Positions 1 through 13,428 of a stretch of 64,000 nt of DNA are shown piece by piece. Position 1 is the first letter of the stretch; every line of letters begins with the position of its first letter. Source of the stretch: Phytohabitans rumicis (lineage in GTDB: Bacteria; Actinomycetota; Actinomycetes; Mycobacteriales; Micromonosporaceae); NCBI RefSeq assembly GCF_011764445.1, contig NZ_BLPG01000001.1, positions 8,015,001 to 8,079,000 of the forward strand. Direction: 5' to 3'. A model generated the notes under the pieces. The model was not told the origin of the DNA. It made no database searches and saw only the letters and a program-made list of their open reading frames with translations. The translations under genes and the position numbers were made by a program.

Positions 1-95
1 ACGCGCAGACCAACGTGGCCCTGCTGCTCACCGGCAAGGTATCGCCGGACAAGTACATGGCCACGCTCCAGGCCGACCTGGACCAGGCGCGCTGA
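1..95 (+). CDS. C-terminal end of a sugar ABC transporter substrate-binding protein (partial)
   Basis: Only the last 30 residues are in the window, ending at the TGA at 93-95. The tail contains TGKVSPDKYMATLQADLDQA, the kind of C-terminal helix found in extracellular solute-binding proteins of family 1. The identification rests mainly on position: the next two genes are the paired MalF- and MalG-type permeases, and a binding protein normally precedes them. It would deliver an oligosaccharide to the importer from outside the membrane. Confidence 0.7.
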   Translation, partial: AQTNVALLLTGKVSPDKYMATLQADLDQAR

Positions 96-108
96 GGGAA
101 GGACCACG

Positions 109-993
109 TTGCACAGCGTCCTGGGTGACAAGAAGGCCGTACTGATCCTTCTCGGTCCCGCGCTGCTCGTCTACACGCTCGTCAAGCTGGTGCCGGTGTT
201 CTGGTCGTTGGGTTTGACCTTCTACACCGGTAACCCGCTTGGCGGGTTCGAGTTCGTCGGACTGGACAACTTCAGCCGGTTCATCGCCGACCCGCAGGCG
301 CGGTCGGCGCTGTGGTTCACGCTGAAGTACGCGTTCGTGCTGTCGGTCGGCCAGATCGTGCTGGGGTACGCGCTGGCCCTGTTGTACGTCTTCGTGCTCC
401 GGCGGGCGTCGAACTTCGTGCGTACCGTCGTGTTCTTCCCGACCGTGCTGCCCACGGTCGCGGTCGCGCTGCTGTTCAACAGCCTGTTCGCGACCGGGCA
501 GCAGCAGGGACCGGTGAACGCGGGGCTGGAGGCGGCCGGACTGTCCTCGGTGGACTGGTTCTCCACCGGCGGCGGCACGTTCGTGGTCGCCATCGTGATG
601 GAGCTGTGGCGGTCCATGGGCTTCTTCGCCGTCCTGCTCTACGCCGGCCTCCTCGACATCCCGGAGGAGACCCTGGAGGCGGCCAGGATCGAGGGCGCGA
701 CCGGATGGCGGCTGGTACGCCACGTGGTCCTGCCGCTGTCCCTGCCGATCCTGCTGTCCACGGTCATCTTCAGCGTGAACAACACGCTGAAGGTCTTCGA
801 CACCCTGCTGGCCCTCAACAACGGCGGGCCGGGCGGGGAGACCACGCCGCTGACGCTCTACATGTACCGCACCGTGTTCAACTACGCCGACTACGGATAC
901 GGCAGCACGATCGCGCTCGTCCTGACCATCATGTGCCTGATGGTGACGCTCGTCGTGTTCCGGTCGGCCCGACGCGACATCACGGGGTCCTGA
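109..993 (+). CDS. Carbohydrate ABC transporter permease, MalF/UgpA type
   Basis: A 294-residue inner-membrane permease with about six hydrophobic segments. The EAA loop (EAARIEGATGWRLVRHVVLP), which contacts the ATPase, lies near residues 195-215. The start is the TTG at 109, preceded by a GGAAGGA ribosome binding site and 13 bases after the binding-protein stop. It forms a heterodimer with the next gene. No ATPase is visible, which is normal for CUT1 importers that share a common MsiK-type ATPase. The adjacent beta-galactosidase suggests a galactoside substrate (inference). Confidence 0.93.
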   Translation: MHSVLGDKKAVLILLGPALLVYTLVKLVPVFWSLGLTFYTGNPLGGFEFVGLDNFSRFIADPQARSALWFTLKYAFVLSVGQIVLGYALALLYVFVLRRASNFVRTVVFFPTVLPTVAVALLFNSLFATGQQQGPVNAGLEAAGLSSVDWFSTGGGTFVVAIVMELWRSMGFFAVLLYAGLLDIPEETLEAARIEGATGWRLVRHVVLPLSLPILLSTVIFSVNNTLKVFDTLLALNNGGPGGETTPLTLYMYRTVFNYADYGYGSTIALVLTIMCLMVTLVVFRSARRDITGS

Positions 994-1816
994 TGAGGTT
1001 TCTGCGCCGTCTGCCGCTGCGCATCGGCCTCACCCTGCTGGTGGCCGTCGAGCTGTATCCGTTGGTGTGGCTGGTGCTCGGCTCGTTCAAGACGCAGGAC
1101 GAGTTCTTCTCCAAGCCGACCTGGGCGCTGCCCGAACAGCTGGACTTCCACAACTACACCGAGGCGTGGGCGGCCGGCGGCCTGGGGCGCAACGTGCTCA
1201 ACAGCGTGCTGGTGACCGTGCCGGCGCTCGTCCTCATGATCGCGCTCGGCGTCGCCGCCGCGTACGCGCTGGAAGTGATGGTGTGGCGCGGGCGCAACGC
1301 GGTCCTGCTCGCCTTCCTGGCCGGCATCATGATCCCGGGCCAGATGATCCTGGTGCCGCTGTTCACGGTGTACTTCGAGATCGGCCTGACCAACACGCTG
1401 TGGCCGCTCATCATCACGTACACCGTGATGGGCCTGCCGCTGACCGTGTTCCTGATGGCCGCGTACCTGCGGGCCATCCCGCGCGAGGTCTTCGAGTCGG
1501 CCACCGTGGACGGTGCCGGGATGCTGCGCTCGTTCTTCCGGATCGCCGTGCCGATGATGCGCAACGCCATCGTCACCATCGCGCTGGTCGAGTTCTTCAG
1601 CGTGTGGAACGACCTGCTCATCGCGCTCACCTTCACCACCCGGGACGAGCTGGCGACCGTCCAGGTGGGGCTGTTGCAGTTCAGCGACGAGTACGGATCG
1701 ACCCAGTACGGGCCGCTGTTCGCCGCCATCAGCATCAACGTCCTGGGTATCCTCGTGCTGTACCTGTTCCTGAACAAGCAGATCATGGCGGGCCTAGCGG
1801 CGGGGTCGGTGAAGGG

Positions 1817-1820
<4 letters not shown>
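993..1820 (+). CDS. Carbohydrate ABC transporter permease, MalG type
   Basis: A 275-residue second permease subunit. Its ATG shares a base with the previous stop (TGATG at 991-995), implying translational coupling. It has an N-terminal signal-anchor helix, five further membrane helices and the EAA loop (ESATVDGAGMLRSFFRIAVP) near residues 170-190. With the upstream permease it makes the CUT1 sugar channel. Confidence 0.93.
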
Positions 1821-6308
<4,488 letters not shown>

Positions 6309-6311
6309 GGC

Positions 6312-6710
6312 TCAGCCCACCCGGGAAGGGAAGTCGGCCGGCACGGGCCGAGCCGGCACCGGGTGGCCGCCGGCGTCGGCCGGGTCCCGGTGCAGGTGCC
6401 CGGCCCGGCCGCCCGCCGGGTGTCCGGTCTGCACGAAGAAGCCGCGCAGCGTCTCGTACACCTCGACGACGTCGTGCGGGTCGCCGGCCTGGATCAGCAC
6501 CACGTCACCGGCCTGCGCGTACCGCTCGGCGCCGTCCACCAGGATGCGCGCCTTGCCCTCGCTGACGAACCAGATCTCGTGGTCGTCGTGGTAGTGCCGG
6601 TCGAACCGGCCGCCCTCGACGGGGACGGCGAACCGCCCGGCCGCGGCGACCTCGCACCACTCCGGGCGGTCCGTCGGGTTGAGCCAGCGGCCCGGCCCGT
6701 ACACCGGCAT
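6312..6710 (-). CDS. Cupin-domain protein
   Basis: A 132-residue single-domain cupin. Metal-ligand motif 1 is visible as HYHDDHEIWFVSEG, and motif 2 as GDPHDVVEVYE. The ATG overlaps the stop of the next cupin upstream (TGATG at 6708-6712), so the two are translationally coupled and may form a pair of sugar-acid isomerase-like proteins. The C terminus is Pro/Arg-rich and probably disordered. Substrate unknown. Confidence 0.8.
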   Translation of the reverse strand: MPVYGPGRWLNPTDRPEWCEVAAAGRFAVPVEGGRFDRHYHDDHEIWFVSEGKARILVDGAERYAQAGDVVLIQAGDPHDVVEVYETLRGFFVQTGHPAGGRAGHLHRDPADAGGHPVPARPVPADFPSRVG

Positions 6711-7135
6711 CAGGACACCCGCCGCCACGCGGGCGCGACGCCCGGGTCGAGGAGTTGCGCGTCGGGGAGCTGGTCGAGGCCGGTCTCGGCGCCGCCCGGC
6801 GTGTAGATGACGACCAGCCGCAGCGGCCGCCAGGTGGTGTTGTAGGTCGAGTGCAGCGTGTTCGCCGGGATGTAGACGGCGTCGCCCTCGCGGATCGGGA
6901 AGGCCGGCCCGTCGCCGACGGTCTGCTCGCCCTCGCCGGAGATCACGTAGATGACCTCCTCCTCGTTGGGGTGCACGTGCGGGGCGTGCCCCTGGGCCGG
7001 GTAGATGATGACCTCGCCGGTGGTCAGCCCGGCGCCCTCGTCCAGGTGCGGGGTCACCAGCCACTTGATGGTGCCCCAGTCGAACGTGCGGGTCGGCACC
7101 TCGTCGGGCCGGCGCTGGGGGATGGTGGACGTCAT
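6710..7135 (-). CDS. Cupin-domain protein, second copy
   Basis: A 141-residue cupin with metal-ligand motif 1 HVHPNEEEVIYVISGEG and motif 2 IPANTLHSTYN. It lies 9 bases downstream of the PEP-hydrolase-family gene and overlaps the following cupin. Small cupins of this kind in sugar operons are often isomerases, mutarotases or dioxygenases; the sequence does not decide which. Confidence 0.82.
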   Translation of the reverse strand: MTSTIPQRRPDEVPTRTFDWGTIKWLVTPHLDEGAGLTTGEVIIYPAQGHAPHVHPNEEEVIYVISGEGEQTVGDGPAFPIREGDAVYIPANTLHSTYNTTWRPLRLVVIYTPGGAETGLDQLPDAQLLDPGVAPAWRRVS

Positions 7136-7144
7136 GGGGACTCC

Positions 7145-7966
7145 CTAGTCGAGGATGGACTTGAAATCGACGATCTGCTGCTTGATGCCGCGCTCGGTCG
7201 GCAGCCGCTCCACTGAGGACGCGCCGAAAAAGCCGGCCACGCCGGTGGTGTGGGCGAGGACGTAGCGGGCGTCGTCCGGCTCGGCGATGGGACCGCCGTG
7301 GCAGAGCACGATGACGTCGGGGTTGACCTCGACCGCCGCGTCGCGCATCCGCTGCACCCGCTCCGCCGACTCGGCCAGCGTCAGCGCGGTCTTCGCGCCG
7401 ATGGTCCCGCTGGTCGTCAGACCCATATGGGGTACGACGATGTCGGCACCGGCCTCGGTCATGGCCACTGTGGACTCGACGTCGAAGACGTACGGCGCGG
7501 TGAGCAGGTCGCGCTCGCGGGCCAGCCGGATCATCTCGACCTCGTGGCCGTACCCCATCCCGGTCTCTTCGAGGTTTTGCCGGAACACGCCGTCGATGAG
7601 CCCGACGGTGGGGAAGTTTTGCACGCCGGCGAAGCCGAGCCCGGCCAGCTCGTCCAGGAAGCGGCCCATCAGCCGGAACGGGTCGGTGCCGTTCACGCCG
7701 GCCAGCACGGGCGTGTCCTGGACGATCGGCAGCACCTCCCGGCTCATGTCGACGACGATCTGGTTCGCGTCGCCGTACGCCAGCAGGCCGCTGAGCGAAC
7801 CCCTACCGGCCATCCGGTACCGGCCGGAGTTGTAGATGATGATGAGGTCGACGCCGCCGGCCTCGGCGGCCTTGGCGGAGATGCCGGTGCCGGCGCCGGC
7901 CCCGATCACCGGCTGCCCGGCCGCGATGGTGGCCCGCAGCCGGGCGAGCGCGCTCGCGCGGTCCAT
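7145..7966 (-). CDS. Phosphoenolpyruvate hydrolase-family TIM-barrel protein
   Basis: A 273-residue TIM-barrel protein of the family (PF09370) related to PEP mutase and to the C-terminal half of tomato Tm-1. Recognisable segments are [20 protein letters not shown] at the start, [10 protein letters not shown] near the middle and [13 protein letters not shown] near the end. An AAGGAGG ribosome binding site (7976-7982) lies inside the end of the upstream gene, four bases away, indicating coupling to the UPF0261 gene. Catalysis in this family is poorly defined; a role in phosphonate or keto-acid chemistry is only inferred. Confidence 0.85.
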   Translation of the reverse strand: MDRASALARLRATIAAGQPVIGAGAGTGISAKAAEAGGVDLIIIYNSGRYRMAGRGSLSGLLAYGDANQIVVDMSREVLPIVQDTPVLAGVNGTDPFRLMGRFLDELAGLGFAGVQNFPTVGLIDGVFRQNLEETGMGYGHEVEMIRLARERDLLTAPYVFDVESTVAMTEAGADIVVPHMGLTTSGTIGAKTALTLAESAERVQRMRDAAVEVNPDVIVLCHGGPIAEPDDARYVLAHTTGVAGFFGASSVERLPTERGIKQQIVDFKSILD

Positions 7967-7970
7967 GCCC

Positions 7971-9215
7971 TCAAACCTCCTTGCCGATGAGTGCGTGCAG
8001 CCGGTCGGCGGCCTCGACCGCCAGCTCAGCGTCGTTGATGTGCCGCGTCGAGTCGAGCACCGACACGGCGCTGCCGCGTACCGTGTCCAGGACCGCGTCG
8101 AAGAGCGCGGCGTCGGCCGCCGGGTCGTGGAAGGCGGCGCCGTCGGTGTCCAATGCGGACACTCCGCCGCGGGGCACCACGAGCACGGTCGGCCCGGCCG
8201 CCGCGGCCAGCTTGGCGCCCACGCGGCGGCCCAGCTCCGCGTTTTCCGCGACGGTGGTACGCATCAGCGTGACGGTTGGGTTGTGGACGAAGAACGTCCG
8301 GCCGGCGAACTCGGCCGGCACGGTGTCCTCGGGGCCGAAGTTGACCATGTCGAGCGCGCCGAGGCTGACCACCTGCGGCACCCCGGCGGCCCCGGCCGCG
8401 GTGAGCCGGGCCGGTCCGGCGCTGAGCACCCCGCCCACGAGGTCGTCGGCCAACTCGGTGGTGGTCAGGTCGAGCACCCCGGCCAGCAGGCTGGAGCGGG
8501 CCAGCGCTTCGAGGGCCTTGCCGCCCGCGCCGGTCGCGTGGAACACGAGCACCTCGTACCCCAGCTCCTCCAGCCGGGCCCGGGCGGCGTCCACGGCGGG
8601 TGTGGTGACGCCGAACATCGACGCGGCGATCAGCGGCCGGTCGCCCTCCTCGGCCGCGGTGCCGGCGTGGGCGGTGGCCATGCCGGCGATCGCGGCGGCG
8701 GCGTTGCCCAGCACCGCGCGGGACACCCGGTTGATGCCGGAGATGTCCACGACGCTGTACATCATGGTGACGTCGGCGGCGCCCACGTAGGGCGAGACGT
8801 CGCCGGCGGCCATCGTCGAGACGATCAGCTTGGGCAGCCCGATCGGCAGGTCGCGGACGGCGCGCGCGGCGATCGACGAGCCGCCGCTGCCGCCGAGCGC
8901 GAGTACGCCGTCGAGCCGGCCTTCGGCGGCCAGCCCGGCGAGGACGGCCGCGGCGCCCGCACCCATCGCGGCGACGGCCGCGCCCTGGTCGTTCCCGTCG
9001 CGCAGCGCCTGGATCGTGGTGCCGGCGGACCGGGCGACCTCGTCCTGGCCGACCGCGACGGGGCCGGTGAAGCCGTCCGGCGGGCGGATCCCGGTGTCGA
9101 TGACGACCGTGTCGACGCCGTGTCCGGCCAGGCGTTGGGCCACCCACTGGTATTCGGCGCCCTTGGTGTCGAGCGTGCCGACGAGCGCGACCGCCGGCCG
9201 TATGAGTAGGGTCAC
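7971..9215 (-). CDS. Tm-1-like ATP-binding domain protein (UPF0261)
   Basis: A protein of about 414 residues homologous to the N-terminal half of tomato Tm-1. The N-terminal signature [19 protein letters not shown] and internal [20 protein letters not shown] and [13 protein letters not shown] are typical of UPF0261. It heads the minus-strand operon. The GTG at 9215 is preferred because a TTGACA / 17 bases / CAGGAT promoter ends seven bases before it, as in a leaderless mRNA. The ATG at 9224 is the alternative and adds three residues. A LacI-type operator overlaps the -35 box. Confidence 0.85.
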   Translation of the reverse strand: MTLLIRPAVALVGTLDTKGAEYQWVAQRLAGHGVDTVVIDTGIRPPDGFTGPVAVGQDEVARSAGTTIQALRDGNDQGAAVAAMGAGAAAVLAGLAAEGRLDGVLALGGSGGSSIAARAVRDLPIGLPKLIVSTMAAGDVSPYVGAADVTMMYSVVDISGINRVSRAVLGNAAAAIAGMATAHAGTAAEEGDRPLIAASMFGVTTPAVDAARARLEELGYEVLVFHATGAGGKALEALARSSLLAGVLDLTTTELADDLVGGVLSAGPARLTAAGAAGVPQVVSLGALDMVNFGPEDTVPAEFAGRTFFVHNPTVTLMRTTVAENAELGRRVGAKLAAAAGPTVLVVPRGGVSALDTDGAAFHDPAADAALFDAVLDTVRGSAVSVLDSTRHINDAELAVEAADRLHALIGKEV

Positions 9216-9222
9216 GGATTCC

Positions 9223-9251
9223 ATCCTGCGACCTACTCTGAAACGTGTCAA
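9223..9251 (-). promoter_or_regulatory. Predicted promoter of the UPF0261 operon
   Basis: Reading the minus strand: -35 TTGACA (9251-9246), a 17-base spacer, then -10 CAGGAT (9228-9223). The GTG at 9215 follows seven bases later, which would give a leaderless transcript. The operator at 9239-9250 covers part of the -35 box and spacer, so repressor binding there would block RNA polymerase. Confidence 0.5.
9239..9250. promoter_or_regulatory. LacI-type operator 1
   Basis: TGAAACGTGTCA is a near-perfect 12-base palindrome around a central ACGT and resembles operators of LacI/GalR-family repressors. It overlaps the -35 region of the minus-strand operon. The same ten bases recur 44 bp away. The LacI-like gene at 16094 is a plausible partner (inference). 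Confidence 0.55.
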
Positions 9252-9268
9252 CCGATCCGCTAAACTCC

Positions 9269-9297
9269 GTGACTGATCGACTTGAAACGTGTAAAGT
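9269..9297 (+). promoter_or_regulatory. Predicted promoter of the rhamnosidase gene
   Basis: A -35-like GTGACT (9269-9274) is separated by 17 bases from -10 TAAAGT (9292-9297). The second operator lies between and over the -10 box. A GGAAGGA ribosome binding site follows before the ATG at 9325. Confidence 0.4.
9283..9294. promoter_or_regulatory. LacI-type operator 2
   Basis: TGAAACGTGTAA repeats ten bases of operator 1 exactly, 44 bp downstream, about four helical turns. It sits in the spacer and -10 region of the rhamnosidase promoter. Two phased sites between divergent promoters suggest one repressor controls both directions, perhaps by looping. Confidence 0.5.
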
Positions 9298-9324
9298 AGC
9301 CCGCGGCGGAAGGACACCGGACCG

Positions 9325-11919
9325 ATGACCGATCCCACGCGACCGTCCGTCGAGCACCACCGGGTGCCCATCGGCATCGGCGAGCGGCGGCCGCGCCTGT
9401 CCTGGCGCGTGGACGCGCCGCCCGGCTGGCACCAGACGGGGTACGAGATCGACGTGGTCCGCGACGGCAGGTCCACGGTCGTGGCCGTCGACTCGCCCGA
9501 TCAGGTGCTCGTGCCCTGGCCCGGTGAGCCGCTGCGGTCCCGGGAGCGGGTCACCGTGCGGGTGCGCGTCCGGGGCGCGGACGGCGCGTACTCCGGCTGG
9601 AGCCCGCCCACCGCGATCGAGGCGGGGCTGCTGGAGCCGGGTGACTGGCGGGCGGTCCCGGTCGGCGCGGACTGGCCGGAGGAGGCCGAGTCCGACGAAC
9701 GCCGGCCCGCGCTGGTACGGCGTGCCTTCGAGGTCGGCGGTGAGGTGGTCGCCGCGCGCCTCTACGCCACCGCGCACGGCCTGTACGAGATCGAGATCAA
9801 CGGTCGGCGGGTCGGCGACGACGCGATGTCGCCCGGCTGGACCGCCTACCCGCAGCGGCTGCGCTACTACACGTACGACGTCACCGGGCACCTGCGCGCC
9901 GGCGCCAACGCGATCGGCTCGTGGCTCGGCGACGGCTGGTACCGCGGGCGGCTCGGCTGGCGCGGCGGCTTCCGCAACCTCTTCGGCGCCGACCTGTCGC
10001 TGCTCGCCCAGCTCGAGATCACGTACGCGGACGGCCGCCGCCAGGTGGTGGCCACCGACCCCCGGTGGCGGGCGGCGCCCGGCCCGATCGTGCGGTCCGG
10101 CAACTACGACGGCGAGGTCTACGACGCCCGGGACGAGCTGACCGGCTGGTCAGCCCCGGGGTACGACGACGAGGGCTGGACCCCGGTGCGGGTGGGGCAG
10201 CGCGACCCGGCGACGCTGGTCGCGCCGATGGGACCGCCGGTCCGCGCGACCGACGAGATCCGGCCGGTGGCGGTGCTGCGTACGCCGGGCGGGCGCCGGG
10301 TGCTCGACTTCGGGCAGAACCTGGTCGGCCGGCCGCGGATCCGGGTCCGCGGCGCGCGCGGTGACACGGTCACGCTGCGCACCGCGGAGGTCATGCAGGA
10401 CGGCGAGGTGTACCGGCGGCCGTTGCGCGACGCGGAGTCCACCGACGTGTACGTCCTGGCCGGCGCCGGGGTGGAGGAGTGGGAGCCGCGGTTCACCTTC
10501 CACGGCTTCCGGTACGTCGACGTGGACGGCTGGCCGGGCGACCTCGACGCGGCGGTGGCGGCCGGCGACGTGGTGGCCCGGGTCTACCACACCGACATGA
10601 CCCGCACCGGCTGGTTCGAGTGCTCTGAGCCGCTGCTCAACCGCCTGCATGACAACGTGGTCTGGAGCATGCGCGGCAACTTCCTGGACATCCCGACGGA
10701 CTGTCCACAAAGGGACGAGCGGGTCGGCTGGACCGGCGACATCCAGGTCTTCGGCCCGACCGCGGCGTACCTTTACGACTGCGCCGGCATGCTCGCCTCC
10801 TGGCTGGTCGACGTCGCGGCCGAGCAGCTGCCGGACGGCACCGTGCCCTGGTACGTGCCGGTCATCCCGGCGCACCACATGTGGACACCGATCCGGCCGG
10901 GTGCCGGCTGGGGCGACGTCGCGGTACTGCTGCCGTGGACGCTGTACGAGCGGTACGGCGACGTGGCGATGCTGGCCCGGCAGTACCCGAGCGCCAAGGC
11001 GTGGGTCGACCTCGTCGACCGGCTCGCCGGCCCGGACCACCTGTGGGACGAGGGGTTCCAACTCGGCGACTGGCTCGACCCGAGCGCGCCCGCCGACGAT
11101 CCCGCGGCCGCGGCGACCGACCGGTACCTGGTGGCCACCGCGCACTTCGCGTGGTCGGCGAGGCGGTTGGCCGACATGGCCGGGGTGCTCGGCGAGGCGG
11201 CCGACGCGGAGCGGTACGCGCGGCTGGCCGGCGCGGTGCGGCGGGCGTTCCAGCGGCGGTACGTGGTCGGACCCGGCCGGCTCACCAGCGACACGCAGAC
11301 GGCGTACGCGCTGGCCGTCGCGTTCGACCTGGTACCCGCCGGCGAGATCGGCGCGTGCGGCGCCCGGCTGGCCGAGTTGGTCGCCGCCGGCGGCAACCGG
11401 ATCGGCACCGGCTTTCTCGGCACCCCGCTGGTCGCCGACGCGCTGACCCGCACCGGTCACCTGGACACCGCGTACGACCTGGTGCTGCAGCGGGATTGCC
11501 CGTCCTGGCTGTACCCGGTGACCCAGGGCGCCACCACGATCTGGGAACGGTGGGACAGCATGCTGACTGACGGCACGGTCAACCCCGGGCAGATGACGTC
11601 GTTCAACCACTACGCGTTCGGCGCGGTCGCCGACTGGCTACATCGGACGGTGGCCGGGGTGGCCCCGGCGGCGCCCGGGTACCGCGAGATCCTGTTCCGG
11701 CCGCGGCCGGGCGGTGGCCTCACGCACGCGTCGGCCGCCCACGACACGCCGTACGGGCGGGCCGCCATCGCGTGGGTCCTGGCCGCCGACGGCACGCTCA
11801 CCGTGGACGTCACCGTGCCGAGCGGCACCACCGCCGTCCTCGACCTGGCCGGTCAGGAGCCGCGCACCCTCGGCCCCGGCACCCACCGTGAATTAGGGAA
11901 AGCCATTGACGGTAATTGA
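9325..11919 (+). CDS. Alpha-L-rhamnosidase, glycoside hydrolase family 78
   Basis: An 864-residue intracellular GH78 enzyme. Order: N-terminal fibronectin-III-like and jelly-roll domains, an (alpha/alpha)6 barrel from about residue 400, and a C-terminal beta-sandwich. The motif TDCPQRDERVGWTGD (from residue 458) carries the acidic catalytic centre, with Asp464 and Glu465 as expected. It removes terminal rhamnose from rhamnogalacturonan fragments or plant glycosides. The last codons are unusually AT-rich and include a TTA leucine codon (11893-11895), probably because the next gene's promoter overlaps them. It diverges from the UPF0261 operon across a two-operator region. Confidence 0.93.
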   Translation: MTDPTRPSVEHHRVPIGIGERRPRLSWRVDAPPGWHQTGYEIDVVRDGRSTVVAVDSPDQVLVPWPGEPLRSRERVTVRVRVRGADGAYSGWSPPTAIEAGLLEPGDWRAVPVGADWPEEAESDERRPALVRRAFEVGGEVVAARLYATAHGLYEIEINGRRVGDDAMSPGWTAYPQRLRYYTYDVTGHLRAGANAIGSWLGDGWYRGRLGWRGGFRNLFGADLSLLAQLEITYADGRRQVVATDPRWRAAPGPIVRSGNYDGEVYDARDELTGWSAPGYDDEGWTPVRVGQRDPATLVAPMGPPVRATDEIRPVAVLRTPGGRRVLDFGQNLVGRPRIRVRGARGDTVTLRTAEVMQDGEVYRRPLRDAESTDVYVLAGAGVEEWEPRFTFHGFRYVDVDGWPGDLDAAVAAGDVVARVYHTDMTRTGWFECSEPLLNRLHDNVVWSMRGNFLDIPTDCPQRDERVGWTGDIQVFGPTAAYLYDCAGMLASWLVDVAAEQLPDGTVPWYVPVIPAHHMWTPIRPGAGWGDVAVLLPWTLYERYGDVAMLARQYPSAKAWVDLVDRLAGPDHLWDEGFQLGDWLDPSAPADDPAAAATDRYLVATAHFAWSARRLADMAGVLGEAADAERYARLAGAVRRAFQRRYVVGPGRLTSDTQTAYALAVAFDLVPAGEIGACGARLAELVAAGGNRIGTGFLGTPLVADALTRTGHLDTAYDLVLQRDCPSWLYPVTQGATTIWERWDSMLTDGTVNPGQMTSFNHYAFGAVADWLHRTVAGVAPAAPGYREILFRPRPGGGLTHASAAHDTPYGRAAIAWVLAADGTLTVDVTVPSGTTAVLDLAGQEPRTLGPGTHRELGKAIDGN

Positions 11920-11935
11920 TGGCGATCGTTAGAGT
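11906..11935 (+). promoter_or_regulatory. Predicted promoter of the pectate lyase/pectinesterase genes
   Basis: -35 TTGACG (11906-11911), an 18-base spacer and -10 TAGAGT (11930-11935), which matches the actinobacterial TAGNNT form. It begins inside the last codons of the rhamnosidase gene. An AAGGGA ribosome binding site and the ATG at 11972 follow. Confidence 0.5.
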
Positions 11936-11971
11936 GGTCCGCGCCTGCTTCCCCTCGACAAGGGATCCGCC

Positions 11972-13426
11972 ATGCGTAGAAGATCAGTTCTGACCCTCGC
12001 CGCCGTCGGTGCCGCGCTGGTGCCGGCGACCATCCTGCTGGCCATCCGACCCGCCGACGCAGCCGCCGATCCCGCCGCCGGCGGCACCTACACCGTCGTC
12101 GCGGGCGCGAGCGGCAAGTGCCTGGAGGTCGCCGGCGGCTCGGTCGACAACGGCGCCCTGCTGCAACAGGCGACCTGCGCCGCCGGCGCCACGCAGCAGC
12201 AGTGGCGCGTCGTGGCCAGCGCCGGCCGGTACAACCTCGTCAACGTCAAGAGCACCCGGTGCGCGGACGTCCCGTCCAGCTCCACCGCCTCGGGCGTGCA
12301 GCTACAGCAGTGGGGCTGCGGCGACGGCACCAAGGTCAACCAACTGTGGTCGTTCGCCGCGTCGAGCGCGGCGGCCGGCAAGTTCCGCATCGCCAGCGGC
12401 GTGTCCAGCCTGTGCGTCAGCGACCGGGACGGCTCCACCGCGAGCGGCAACCCGGTCATCCAGGAGACCTGCGCCGACGTCGCCCGGATGCAGTGGACGT
12501 TCAACCTCGTCGGCGGTACGCCGGCGCCGGGTGTGCCGTACGGGAATGCGCCGGACGGGTTCGCGCAGGGCGTGACCGGCGGCGCGGGCGGCCAGACCGT
12601 AACGGTGACCACGCAGGCGCAGCTCAACCAGTACGTGACCGCCAGCACCCCGTACGTCATCCGGGTCGCCGCGACGATCAACATCAGCCCGAAGGGCACC
12701 GAGCTGCGGGTCGCGTCGAACAAGACGATCATCGGTGTCGGGACCAGCGGCCACATCGTCGGCGGCGGGTTCTTCCTCGCGGCCGGGGTCAGCAACGTCA
12801 TCATCCGCAACCTGACCATCCGGGACACGCTGATGCCCGACGACGACCCCGGCGACGACGCGTACGACTACGACGCCATCCAGCTGGACACCGCCAACCG
12901 CATCTGGATCGACCACAATCGACTGTCCAGGATGAACGACGGCCTCATCGACAGCCGCAAGGACACCACCAACCTGACCGTGTCCTGGAACCACTTGAAC
13001 AACAACAACAAGACCTTCGGGATCGGTTGGACCGAAAACGTCACCGCGCGGATCACCATCCACCACAACTGGTTCCAGAACACCGTCACCCGCAACCCGA
13101 GCGGGGACAACATCGCGAACCTGCACATGTACAACAACTACCTGCAGAACTGCTCCTCGTACGGCAACTACGTGCGCGGCCTGACCAAGGCCGTCATCGA
13201 AAACAGCTACTACGAGAACGTGCGCAACCCGTACTACGTGGAGGCCGGTGAGCTGGTGCAGCGCGGCAACATCACCGTCAACAGCCCCTGGGACTCGGGG
13301 AAGGTCACCTCCAAGGGCTCGGCGTTCAACCCGAGCAGCTTCTACTCGTACACCCTGCACCCGGCCGCCGACGTGCCCGCGCTGCTGCGCCAGCACACCG
13401 GCCCGCAAGCCAGCATCGGGGTCTGA
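11972..13426 (+). CDS. Secreted pectate lyase (PL1) with N-terminal ricin-type lectin
   Basis: A 484-residue secreted enzyme. The signal peptide (MRRRSVLTLAAVGAAL... ending ADA) covers residues 1-30. A CBM13/ricin beta-trefoil spans about 36-180, with repeated QQW motifs, and a PL1 parallel beta-helix spans about 190-484. Motifs WIDHNRLSRMNDGLID and IHHNWFQNT are typical of the calcium and substrate sites. The catalytic-arginine region reads RNPSGDN from Arg374, so the second Arg of the classic RxPxxR is an Asp (379). It cleaves de-esterified polygalacturonate. The pectinesterase gene starts three bases after its stop. Confidence 0.92.
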   Translation: MRRRSVLTLAAVGAALVPATILLAIRPADAAADPAAGGTYTVVAGASGKCLEVAGGSVDNGALLQQATCAAGATQQQWRVVASAGRYNLVNVKSTRCADVPSSSTASGVQLQQWGCGDGTKVNQLWSFAASSAAAGKFRIASGVSSLCVSDRDGSTASGNPVIQETCADVARMQWTFNLVGGTPAPGVPYGNAPDGFAQGVTGGAGGQTVTVTTQAQLNQYVTASTPYVIRVAATINISPKGTELRVASNKTIIGVGTSGHIVGGGFFLAAGVSNVIIRNLTIRDTLMPDDDPGDDAYDYDAIQLDTANRIWIDHNRLSRMNDGLIDSRKDTTNLTVSWNHLNNNNKTFGIGWTENVTARITIHHNWFQNTVTRNPSGDNIANLHMYNNYLQNCSSYGNYVRGLTKAVIENSYYENVRNPYYVEAGELVQRGNITVNSPWDSGKVTSKGSAFNPSSFYSYTLHPAADVPALLRQHTGPQASIGV

Positions 13427-13428
13427 CC

